From contig OY292279.1 in NCBI GenBank assembly GCA_958496175.1, forward strand, positions 18,724,001 to 18,788,000: 64,000 nt of DNA. Reading direction: 5' to 3'. A program made the translations under genes and the position numbers. The number at the start of each line of letters is the position of its first letter. Within the stretch, counting starts at the first letter, position 1. Positions 22,106 through 32,649 of the stretch are shown here, in pieces. The notes beneath the pieces were generated by a model. It made no database searches and was not told where the DNA came from. It saw only the letters and a list, made by a program, of their open reading frames with translations. The DNA is from Sisyra terminalis (lineage: Eukaryota; Arthropoda; Insecta; Neuroptera; Sisyridae).

Positions 22106-23355
22106 TATAATAAATAAATTGGGTTGCAATTTCTCTATTTTATAGAAGAAATCGTTAGTTTTTGGGACAAAAGTGAGACTGAGAAAAATTCATCCATCCC
22201 TTTTTTTTCTTTAGTAAAAGAATCATGAATGTTTACCCTGCTTTTATTAGTTTTCCTTATTATCGGTCTCACATCAAACGAGGGTTAAAAAGGAGGAAAA
22301 AAAAGCTCGTCCTTTTTAGTGGCTCTTAATTATCTTTCTAGAACAATATTTAATTTATTTTTTCACCGTAACAAAGAGACCGTTATATATGACCGTGCCT
22401 ACAACATGCTTGCAATTAGCCTGAACAATTTAATGATATAGTTTCAGCAGTTTCAACGTTCGCCTTGTTGACATCAACTCAGAAATAAGGACTCTACAAC
22501 AATCAAAATAGTTATCCGTTACGCAAGGGTTGTGTTGGTGTGTTGAGGCAAACGAGCTTCAGAGTTCCTACCCTCTGGAGCAGAAAGGAATGCTTTCTTG
22601 AACCTCTTAAGGCTTTGAGCTTTCTCCATAGTCTCCTCGTTCAAGTATTTTAAAATTGAATGTTTCATCATGCGAACGCTAAAACAAAATTCAGCTGAGC
22701 TTTCCAAAAATAGGAAAACGTGTTCGTTTAATTATCAAATATTAATTTAGACGTTTGGTTCAACGATTGATTGGAAACCGTAACATTTTGAGTTAATTAA
22801 ACATTTTGCACAGTACAAGACATTGCTTTTATATTAAAACGAAAGAAAGAATCAATTAGTTGTTTAGTTTAGCAGAAGCTCGAGGGCTAATGACGGCACA
22901 TGAAAGCATATTACGAGACAACAACAAAAATTATCAGCTCTTGATCGAACAACGTATTTGAAGTTTTCGCATCAAAGAAAAAGCAATAAGACAAAAATGA
23001 CTTTCAATTTCCCCTTTACTGTTTATAAAACTAATGAAAAATGTCCGCTTTTTTATTCAACATTATCATTTCTTTCTTTTTTCCCTTTCAAGTATCAAAA
23101 CTTTTCACTTTTAAATTACAGAAAGGTACTCATTTTCAATTATTACTTGGAAAACTCAAATTATTCTGTGTTAATTTGTCAAGTTAAATTGACTGCTCGA
23201 TCGATACCATTGGAAATGGGGTGTGGGTGATTGGGATGCATGGGGGTGGGTGCGATAGGCAAAAGGGTGGTCAAGCACGTTTATTGTTGAGTGGAAAAGT
23301 GAAAAAAATCAATATTAACAACTTTATTTTCCAGGTTATTTGTCAACCCATATGC

Positions 23356-23671
23356 CAGCGATGGGCAACCTTTTCAGAGCCTTGGACCGCACTCACAAGA
23401 TAATCCTTTGGGGCACTGCGGTGCCCCAAAAAAGAAAATATCGGTTGCAAATTAATCAAATTTTTCCTAAGCTATATTACTATATTATGAAAGACAAAAA
23501 TTCAAAACTAATTCCCAAAAATCTCTGGGTTAATATGTGAGGTTTGTGGTAACCTCTGTAATTATTGGAATGCTAGTCCATTTGCTAATAAGAGATTCGA
23601 GTAGTGTTGATTTTTCACATGTTAATTCCGGAATTTGTAAAGCTGTTCACTTAGACGATTAGCCATCGTTT
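23356..23671. mobile_element. Probable hAT-like MITE
   Basis: The left end CAGCGATGGGCAACCTTTTC, followed by GGACCGCACTC, is of the type seen in many hAT elements. The right end ATTAGCCATCGTTT is a short inverted match. GGGGCACTGCGGTGCCCC at about 23,411-23,428 is an internal perfect palindrome. No clear 8-bp duplication. Confidence 0.4.
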
Positions 23672-23917
23672 TACTAAATCCCCAAAAATTTTTTTTAATC
23701 ACTGTTGAACTTTTTTTTAGACCATTACTAAGGGGTCATTCATAAATTCCATCGAAAATAATCGATATATCGATCATAAATTTAGATGTTTTTAACATTT
23801 AAAAATATCGATTCTAGCGCTGATATTTTTTATGAGCAATGTTGCATCTTTAGTCATACATTCGTGAATTATCACATAGCAGTTATGAAACGATTCATGA
23901 CCTACTATTTGTTCCCC

Positions 23918-23965
23918 ACTGAGGAGGATTGCTTGGCAATTAAAATACGTATCTGAGCAATACGA
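23918..23965 (+). repeat. Penelope-like terminal motif, degenerate copy
   Basis: Reads CACTGAGGAGGATTGCTTGG, CAATTAAAATACGTATCTGA and GCAATACG. This is the same sequence as the minus-strand motif at 30,326-30,374 with changes in the core positions. It is probably a relic of the same retroelement family. Confidence 0.35.
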
Positions 23966-24159
23966 TAAAAATACATTTGCTCGAGCTTTTATTCAGATTT
24001 ATGTTTATATTTTACTTTTGTAAATTATATTACAAATAAGACCACAATACATTTTATAAACCGCTCAAAATGGATTTAAACTTAAGGTATATTTTAATAC
24101 CAAGTGCAAAATATTTTTTTCTTTTAAAATAACATATCTTATGATTTTGGCATCATATT

Positions 24160-24596
24160 AGGGGCCATCCATAATTTATGTCACACATTCAAGAAGGGGG
24201 GGGATTCAACGAAATGTGACTTCATGTGACAATAGTGGGAAGGGGTCAAAAGCTTTGTGACGTCACATTTTAAAACTTAAAATATTAAAATCCATGGACC
24301 CAAGATGCTTAAATTTTAAAACTTTTATTAACATAATCAATCGTTTCTCAATTCGTTATCTTTTCTCTAATCTATAATTCAACATTTTTAGCTTAATGGT
24401 GATTTTTAAAATCTTTTTTATTAAATGGAAACAAAAATGAAATTGAAACTGCTATTTTAAATTAATTATTTCTAAATAAAAAAATTGAAACAAATATAAT
24501 GTCACACCAGGGGGGGTCAAAAATAGGACCAATAGTGATAAATACGGGGGGGGGTAAATCGCATAATCTTTGTGACGTATTTTATGGATGGTTCCA
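24160..24596. mobile_element. MITE with GGGGCCATCCATAA-type inverted ends
   Basis: The left end AGGGGCCATCCATAATTTAT (then GTCACAC) and the right end TTGTGACGTATTTTATGGAT (then GGTTCC) are imperfect inverses. G-runs lie just inside both ends. This end type is common in animal DNA transposons, but I cannot assign the superfamily safely. The interior is non-coding. Confidence 0.6.
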
Positions 24597-25039
24597 AATA
24601 TGAGAGTCAATCTCGAAGAATTGAGCCAACACCTTTCCAATGTAGGTCACAACAATTGGCACCCAATATTGGCTAATGTGAAGACCAATCTTTACCATGA
24701 AATAATTGATTTTCTTTTCGAAAATCCGTTACGGAACGAAAGGATAAAGATTCAAAATCTTTATAAAAGAGATTCATTACAAAACTATCTACTTTTGGAG
24801 CTTTTTACATTTTTAATGGAACAATTTTGGATGATTTAAATAACTGTATAAAATTTAGGATTATATACATTTTTAGTCTTTTTTCTATAAGTTATCATTA
24901 AGGAAGGGCTATTTTAAGCTTTACTAATTTTGTAAGTAAGAGATCAAATATTTAAAAAATCAAAAGAAAACTTTATTCTTGGAATTTAGACAAAAATTAT
25001 AAAATAAAGTATAATCTTTTGGTTCAAGTACAAATAAAT

Positions 25040-25335
25040 GGTTCTTATATAGAAGGTTAGAAAAAAACATGGCAAAGATCTCGTTTAACAGCTAGAAATA
25101 TTGAAGGCAAAATTTTGGATAGAGTTGTTAAAAAGCTTTGTGTGGAGTGTAGCATTATATGGTTCGCAAATGTGGACCCTAAGAAAAGAAGAAAAGAAGG
25201 ATCTGGAGAGCTTCGAAATGTGATGCTGGAGAAAATTAAATTGACGGGTGGATTCAAAAACGCAGAAGTGTTGAGATGAGTTAACAAAGAAAGAATTATC
25301 ATGGATATAGTGATAAGAAAAGTTGCAAAATAAAT
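25040..25335 (+). pseudogene. Broken non-LTR retrotransposon, C-terminal RT region
   Basis: Split between frames, the plus strand reads VWSVALYGSQMWTLRKEEK and, after an in-frame stop, CWRKIKLTGG...NAEVLR (stop) VNKERIIMDIVIRK. This is the recognisable tail of LINE-type reverse transcriptases (ALYGSE-TW...CWRRM...EVL...RVxExR). There are at least one frameshift and two stops. No element ends are visible. An old relic without function. Confidence 0.6.
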
Positions 25336-25339
25336 AAGC

Positions 25340-26805
25340 TAAATTTTTTTATATTTTTTTTTTATTAAAAACCAATTACTGCATTAGTAACCATGAGCTA
25401 ATTTGCTCACTTTTTGAATGATTTGATGAAGGATTTCCCAGTGGAACACCTTCCACTGTTAGAATTAGGGTGGCATAGTTATTAATTCATTTGATGAATT
25501 CCTCTTACTATAAATCGTTTTCGGCCTTATTTACTTAGTAAAGGATGAATGGGTCAGTATATGGCTTCCCAATCTTTCATAATGTGCGTCAATTTTGGTC
25601 CAATCATGTCCATATTACAAAGTTTCGGTTAAGGGTATTATTTGTTATTTACTACGATGCAATTTTTCGTAGGATTTTCGATGGAGTTAAATGAATAATC
25701 GTGATTGTTGATTTATTACCACCAGTTCAAAATTCCAATTCATACAACCGTATTGATATTATTTCGATATTGTATACATAAAATGGTTATATTCCAAGAG
25801 GAAAATGATTCATAGCTAATATTGTAGAAGGAAAATTGGAAGGTCCCAAAAATGAGGCAGAAGTTGAATTGAGATTTTGGATTTATTGAAACAAGGAATG
25901 AACTGCCCCAATTTGAAAAATTAGGTAGCCAGATGATGTTTAAAGGAATAATTCAACCACGCGGGAAACAAAATCTGCCATCAGGCAAAAATAGAAAAAA
26001 TAAAGTGAACTGCATGCGACCCACAACCCACTGGTTGACGACTCCTGTTTTAAACCGCAAATGCATCAACATTAATGATATTTAGAAAAAAAAATCGAAT
26101 CGATTTAGCCTCAAATATAATATGCATCCATACAGATATAATCATTTCACGTGAAGTACCATTAAATAGACTGTTCATCTTTTGTATTTGAAATATTTCC
26201 ATTCAATATTCCATTTAAATTCCATTAAATATCAATTATGTTTTCATCATTTCAATATTTCAAGTTTTTGGTCATTTTACAGAATCGAAGTAAGGAAAGT
26301 ACACATATGAAATATATTTTATAAACCTTAATATCTAACGTTCAGAAGGAAAAGCATTTCGTATTTACTTTGAGGATAAGAATATTATTGATCATAAGAA
26401 AAAGGAAAACGTGAAGGAAGAGCTTTTGATAAGCTTTTAGAGTCGTGATATTATTTTTGCGAATCTTTTTAAAAATTTAATATTTTTGTCATTTAAATTC
26501 AATTATTTATATTAATTTTTGATGAAGAAAGTTATATTTATATTAATCATTAAAAATTTAGAATGAAAATCTTATTGAAGAACTTTTTTATGTTTAATTA
26601 ACTAAATGACTTATGGTAATATTCAGACAGTATAATTATGATCCAATAGTTTATGAACTGCTTTTTAACAATTTGTTTTAAGATAACAAGCTTTGGGGTT
26701 CTGCACTAAAATTGGAGCTTTATTCAGATTTCACAGGTTTAAAGTTTAAATAACACTTTCTAGCATAAGCCATTTTTCTGAATTTTGATTTTTAATGATA
26801 TATGT
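25340..26805. other. Intergenic AT-rich DNA
   Basis: No gene recognised. At about 26,010-26,060 a hAT right-end-like fragment (CCCACTGGTTGACGACTCCTG) is present without its left end. Confidence 0.3.
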
Positions 26806-26814
26806 ATATTTTAG

Positions 26815-26986
26815 TCGTTATTTAACACCGCTTTATAAAATGCCAAGGTTTGTAACGACTTTAGAGTTACTAAAACAAAAAAAATCATAATTCTAGAAAT
26901 ATTGAAAATTTGCTTCATACGAGACCCGAATCCAACATCTTACCAGTTTTGGAGCAGTTATTTTGACTACTTAGCCACCAGTAGGC
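26815..26986 (-). repeat. tRNA-headed repeat, copy 1
   Basis: On the minus strand it begins GCCTACTGGTGGCTAAGTAG (A-box-like). It then has GGATTCGGGTCTCGTATGAAG at the B-box position and ends near TTATAAAGCGGTG. It shares this order with copies at 47,210, 53,066, 57,470, 61,044 and 62,445. The head is tRNA-Ser-like, but both boxes are diverged. Confidence 0.5.
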
Positions 26987-27319
26987 ATATAAATTTTTTA
27001 GACCTGAAAAAAACTACCCTTTGATAAACCTTGGATAAATTTTGGACATTTATTTCCAGTATATAGGATTATAAAATTAAAATAAACATTATCTACAGAA
27101 AAAATGGTATACAGGATAAATAAATTTCCAAATTTTCATCTCTTCAAAAATTTCATACAATTTTTTAAAATGTAGATAAATAGTAAGCTAGACTTTTCAG
27201 ACGTAGGTAACCATTTCCATATTAACATAATAGTTTAAATACATTTAATAGAAAGGTATCCCTTTATGTTTCTAAATATATCTTATTATACGTACGAAAC
27301 CGGTCTAATTCCATATGGG

Positions 27320-27590
27320 TCAGGAATGTGTTAATCGAAAAATGTGTTAATTGCATTTTCACATTAGGTTGGAATGCGACCGTTTGGACCTTTAACACAT
27401 TTTGAAATTCAAGGTTTTATTACCTGAGTTAAACTCACGAAAGATGTGTTCATTGTATTTTCACTCTAGATTGGAATGTAACCGATCATTTATTACCTGA
27501 TTTTAACCCACGAAAGAAGTGTTAATCGCTATTTACGCCAGGTTGGAATGTGACCAGTGTTACACATTTTGGTACCATGGTTTCATTACC
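27320..27590 (+). repeat. Short irregular tandem repeat
   Basis: Three units share CACGAAAGATGTGTTAATTG, then TTTTCAC, then AGGTTGGAATGYGACC, with the GGAATG word at about 27,370, 27,473 and 27,544. Between units there is a TTTTATTACCTGA block. The spacing is uneven (about 103 and 71 bp). Confidence 0.5.
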
Positions 27591-27594
27591 TTAT

Positions 27595-30295
27595 TTGATT
27601 CCTTATCAGAAACCATAGCGATTATCATTCAGTTCAAATTTGAAACAATGATGGTATTTCACTCACACGTATGTGTTCATAATATTTATCAACCTTTAAC
27701 GAAATGTATGCATACATATTACTTATATTTGCTTATTATTACTATTATTATTATGCGAATTCAAATGCATTTAAAAGAAAAATATTTTTCTGAGGTTATT
27801 CAGTGTAATAATTAAAAATTGATACATTATATTACATTATATTTTTTTATATTTGAATTCAAAATCAGTTTTAATACATAGATATAGATGGGTAAATAAA
27901 ATATACAATCACTATTGTATAAAAATAATTTTTAGGACATCGTTGATATTTTATTATGATATTACATACATGATATTTTATGACACGAATCTACTTCTAT
28001 GTGGCAAAGGTTTTTAATTAGTATTTTTCAAGCATGTGACCTCATCTGTTAATTCGGTTAAATGATTAACTCATATAATATGTAATATACATTTTGTTTA
28101 AGTAACCAAATGTGTAAACATAAACATTTATGTATAAATAGCCAATTTAATCTTTTATTTGCAACCCAATTACATTCCGTGAAATATTCTCAGCTCAACA
28201 CTGACAAAACTGACAAATAGTTGCTAGTTGGAGATAGTTGAAACCAATGACAACAATCTGTTAGTTCCAAATTGAGACAAAAATTATTATACCTGTATTA
28301 CACTCGCATGAATATGTTCAAATTCTTTGTTCTGTGTCTTTTCGTCTAAAATACATTTGCCTATTATATTGACATTCAAAAGTAAAAATCGCGTTTAAAA
28401 TTGTATCATATTATAGATAACATTTTAATATCATTTAAGACACAATCGAAATATTCTATGGTAGTGGGTTAAAATATTTTTTTAATTACGACAAATAAGT
28501 ATAACTTTTCACGCATGTACATTGTACATTAGTACATAAACTGTTTTATTTTAAATTTAATTTTATTAAACTACCTGATGACGTAAATTAAGTGCATACA
28601 AAAACTAGTATTTTTTTTGACCACCAGACGTCGTACTAAAGTGGTGCGTTCCCAATAGGTTCTGCAAATACATCTTTTTCTGGTTATCCTAATATTTTAG
28701 CTTCTAAACTCCGATAGTAGTTATTTGGTACCTATTTTGTAAAAGTATTTGCTTCATTAACACCAAATAAATCAATTGATTAATAATTAATCGGTTAAAG
28801 ATCTTCTAATTGTTTTAATCAAACGACCAATGTAAAAGTTTTAGCAATGAAAATTCGCTTTTGTTGATTTATTTTGTAAGTTTGCAATAGAAACAGAAAG
28901 AATTTATGTAAAATTAATTTAGGAACACAAAAGAGAAGAAGTGTGTTCACAATTTAATTTGAAAGTTAGCGTAGGAAGAAACTGTCTTTCACATTGCCAA
29001 CTTGTGAAAAGTATGCGAAAATTAGTGAAAAATGTTATGTTGTTAAGTGTAGAAATATGCCGGGACAAATTTTGTAATTTCATAAGGATTGAGGATTTGG
29101 TGTTTTCGTTTCATTCAAACTCGATGGTGGATGAAAATTTTGTAATGCAGATCAGTCGCGGGTTGGCCGTGGTTGCGATCTATGGAGATGATGCCACGTG
29201 ATATTAATCAAGAAAATTTCAGCATGGATGCGCTTTTATTAATGATGAAGCCTCGGCTGAAATAAACACTTCTCTCAACCCCCATTCGACAACCCTTTCA
29301 TCCATCTTCCTCCTTCATGACTTTCTTGCACTTGTTCATCTTTCATTCACGAGACGAGCTACCGTCATTATTTTTACCACTCGACCATTATCATGATGAA
29401 AACAATTCCATTTTTATTTTATTTTTGAACGCAAAAAAAGAACCGGGAGAAAAGAAAATGAAGAAATTATCGTACTTTACATGTTCAACACACAAATATT
29501 ATAAAACACAGTGAATCGTCGTTGCCAGCGAAAATCAACCCCAAGCGTTTTCAAACGTGGTGTGAAAATAAAATCAGTCTTTTGCACGAATTTTTCAATG
29601 GACTTACCCCGTTCAAATAGCAAACAATTTGATGGAATCGTAAATTCAAACGGCTGTTTCGTTAAGTGGAATTTAATAAAAGAAGTAAATACATACAATA
29701 AAAGTGTTGTAAATATGCTTCGCTTTCAGCATAAAAATGCTTTCACAAATGTTAACACGTGTGCAAATCTAGCGAATATATATATAAAAAAAAACAATTT
29801 ATGCTTTACAAATAAACTCCATTTTACTATCAAAAAATTGTTCCCAATAAAAATATTATGATAAGGAAATTAAGTGCCCATAAAATTTTTTCAAAGAAAA
29901 TCTTGCTAAATCAAAATCTCTTTAGTTCACAATATAACAAAACACATAGCTAGGTACCATTAATTTAATCAAACTTCAATCCGTGAATGATTGTTCTATA
30001 AATAACCATTTACCCAAAAATGCTTTTTTCTTTAATTCTGGTTATACTTAAAAGGGTTCTCCCGTGCGACAATCTATTTTTAAAGCATTTTTTTTGAGGA
30101 CCAATGAAAAACATATAAATTTAAGTTTTACATCATCTGATTATATTGTTGAAGTCTTAGAATATTCGAAAGTTCTAATTGTTAGAGCTTTCAAATGTTT
30201 TAATAATTAGATTGAAGAGAGACGAATGAGACACGTTCTAGAACTGTGTATACAATATATAAAATATATTGCAGTCCAATTTATTAACATAAATT
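27595..30295. other. Intergenic region without a recognised gene
   Basis: The open frames at 27,519-27,815, 28,941-29,201 and 29,511-29,861 (98, 86 and 116 residues, plus) have no recognisable domain or splice context. The section from about 29,080 to 29,650 is less AT-rich than its surroundings and may hold conserved DNA or exons I cannot identify. Confidence 0.3.
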
Positions 30296-30325
30296 TGAAC
30301 AGAAGTTCAAACAAATAATATTCGT

Positions 30326-30374
30326 GACGTATTGCCCAGATACGTATTTCGATTGCCAAGCAATCTTCATCAGT
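30326..30374 (-). ncRNA. Hammerhead-ribozyme-like motif of a Penelope-like relic
   Basis: The minus strand reads CTGATGA (30,373-30,367), a GATTG/CAATC stem with a CTTGG loop, then GAAA (30,350-30,347), then ACGTAT paired with ATACGT, and GTC (30,328-30,326). CTGATGA, GAAA and GTC in this order are the hammerhead core. Penelope-like retroelements are known to carry such motifs. In this copy the best stem III leaves an extra T after GAAA, so self-cleavage is doubtful. A degenerate relative is at 23,918-23,965. Confidence 0.35.
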
Positions 30375-30939
30375 GGTCATCAAGTAGTTTGGATCTCTCC
30401 GTAACTGCTCTGTGATGATTCACAGAACACTTCGTGAGATTTTAATGTGGGAAAGAAAAAAATAAACAAATTGAAACTTTGAAAAGTGTCTGGAATAGTC
30501 TCGAACCTTCTAGAAGCTGCAAATGCGAATACAAATACGGCGATTGACCGTTGCCTGTTAGTATCGAAAAAACTATGACAAGTATCAATTACGAATAAGT
30601 TACAACCGTTAAAATAATTGTTTAAAACAATTATGGTGTAACTATTAACATATATGTATTAAAATAAATGGTGCTATTGTTTTATGTCTGAAAAGAAATC
30701 CTAACAAACCCGTCAATATAAATAACTGTAAAAATGTAACTGTATTTATTGTCAGCGCGAGCTTATAAATTTTAAGCTAAAAATCACCAGGAGAACGTAA
30801 GTTATAGCGCTCCGAAGATACCCTCCCTGAAAAAATGGACACTCACTGATTCCACGATTTCGGCTGATTGGTAAATCTCAAAACAAAAAAATTTTTAAAC
30901 AAATATTTTAAAAATCTCTCTTGTATTGATAAAATGCAC

Positions 30940-31220
30940 TAAAATGGTAAAAAATAAATTTATGAACTGAATCTTAGTACCGATTGCACTATCGATATTA
31001 AGGCGATATTAGCCAACTAATGAGAATTGTAAGCTATCTAGTGGGGTTTAAGCGCAGGGGGTGTTTCATATAATCAAATTGTAAATAAAATTACACCCCT
31101 CGCCTTGATGCTCTTCTAGATAGCTTACGATTTTCATTTATTGACTAAAATCGCCTTAATATCGATAGTGAAATCAGTACTAAGGTTCGGTTCATAAGCT
31201 TAATTTTTACTTTTTAGTTC
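30940..31220. mobile_element. Palindromic element of about 280 bp
   Basis: The left arm (about 30,945-31,050, with CTATCGATATTAAGGCGAT and TAAGCTATCTAG) is reversed in the right arm (about 31,100-31,215, with ATCGCCTTAATATCGATAG). Near the centre AGGGGGTGT pairs with ACACCCCT. Almost the whole element is one long hairpin. It is non-coding, and no target duplication was found. Confidence 0.65.
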
Positions 31221-31639
31221 CTTTTAAAATATTTTCACTTTTTAAATAATTATATTTTCTCCCTTTAAGTCTTTCAATATATTTTTAACATTGATTTTGT
31301 CATTCATTGTGTCTAGTATTAACTACTATTTATATTAACTACTATTTGCGCCATAAAGTATACTAAACATGCAAACTTCAACAAGGAGTTAAAAATGATT
31401 TTCTTTAACACGCGCTTTTGAAAATTAACAACAGGAGTTTCTTTCAAAGTTAAATATTTAGTTATAGTAGGCATACTTATTGGTTATTAAATTTTACGAG
31501 AGATTTATGTGTTGTCATCGAGAGTAAGCAGGTGTATCAAAATTCAGCATGATAAAGTGCTGGGAAGTAGGTGAAAAATGAGATTATAAATTTCGTATCT
31601 TACAAGCAAATTAGCTATAAAGTGACCTAATGGAAGCAA

Positions 31640-31866
31640 GTAAGGGTGGAATTAATGTGGGGGGCACGGAGACCCCTAGACGTTATTTTTGTGTTCTGTG
31701 AAGATTTCATCACAGTACGTACTTAGACATGAAAACTATCTTTATTTATCATTTGAACACTTGAAATATAATTCTTTAAGCTTATTTCGAAAAGTTATTG
31801 TTGATTTTTTCGCCCGTCCACCTCTTGTGCACCCCCCCTCCCAGAAAAAATCTGGATCCGCTCTTA
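31640..31866 (-). mobile_element. hAT-like MITE (GGATTCAG / G-run family), diverged copy
   Basis: It has the family marks AGGGTGGAATTAATGTGGGG with GGCAC at the left and CACCCCCCCTCCCAGAAAAA then TCTGGATCCGCTCTTA at the right. It is related to the better preserved copies at 42,442 and 49,761. Borders approximate. Confidence 0.5.
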
Positions 31867-31899
31867 GAAACAAGGTAATAAACCTTAAACCTTAACCTT

Positions 31900-32110
31900 A
31901 AAAGTATGGAATGAACTAGAATATTAAGTTAAAGAAAAATAGTGAAAAATGCCAAAAATTGTATAAATTATTATTACTTAACTATGATAACCGCTCAATG
32001 ATCTGTTTATATTTCGGTTTCAATACGCTTACTGATGTGTACTGTGACGTCATAAGCACAAGACCTATAAGCACACGTATCGTTTTCGAACTCTCATTTG
32101 CTCAATCAAA
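31900..32110 (-). repeat. TGACGTCA repeat, inverted copy
   Basis: The reverse complement of this stretch matches bases about 14-180 of the window and 37,740-37,870, including the palindrome at 32,045-32,052 and the TTGAAACC...ATAAACAGATC block. Confidence 0.55.
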
Positions 32111-32415
32111 TTAAAACTTTTTTTTCTACCAAAATAAAAGTTTTTATTATCCAAAAATTGATTTTTCATCATATTAATAATGCTCTTTTACGATTAAAAA
32201 GTGTGCTATATTGTGTATTGAAGACAAATTTATGATCGAAAATAATATTATGATAAATGTTTAAATACACTTATCCCTCGGTTTATACGCTACCCATTTT
32301 ACACGGTTTTACTGTTACATTTTCTTTAACCCCAAATATATAATACTTTGGGGCAGATGTACATATACACGTGTCACCTCAGATTATCCCCACTTCTAGG
32401 ACCAAACGCTTATAG

Positions 32416-32637
32416 CATTGTTTCCTAACCTGTGGTCCGCGGACCCCTGGGGGCCCGCGAACCTATGTTTGAGGTCCGCGGTGCCATTTGAAAAAGTTTG
32501 TTTTCTGTTTTTTAATTTAATGAAGGAATACTAAAATATAATATTGTCCGAAAGTTGCACCTTTTTTTCACTCAGGGGTCCTTGGCATATGCATATTTCC
32601 TTGGGGGTCCGCGGCTGAAAAAGATTAGGAACCGCTG
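32416..32637. mobile_element. hAT MITE with perfect 8-bp target duplication
   Basis: The element starts CATTGTTTCCTAACCTGTGG, with TCCGCGGACC, and ends GATTAGGAACCGCTG. GCTTATAG occurs on both sides (32,408-32,415 and 32,638-32,645). The 222-bp non-coding interior carries a second GGGGTCCGCGG inverse near the right end. End sequence and 8-bp duplication agree with hAT. Confidence 0.85.
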
Positions 32638-32649
32638 GCTTATAGAATT

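Larger units (their letters stand above)
22110..24155. other. Intergenic region without a recognised gene
   Basis: Includes a less AT-rich island at about 22,380-22,950. Its minus-strand open frame at 22,519-22,707 (62 residues) has no recognised domain. A probable hAT-like element (23,356-23,671) and a Penelope-like motif (23,918-23,965) are listed separately. Confidence 0.35.

Noticed and set aside
27320..27590. CRISPR-like array
   Set aside because: The repeats are long, uneven in spacing and imperfect, and the genome is eukaryotic.
29511..29861. 116-codon plus frame
   Set aside because: Asn/Lys/Phe-rich with a low-complexity C-terminal half, an overlapping 73-codon minus frame, no recognised domain and no clear splice context.
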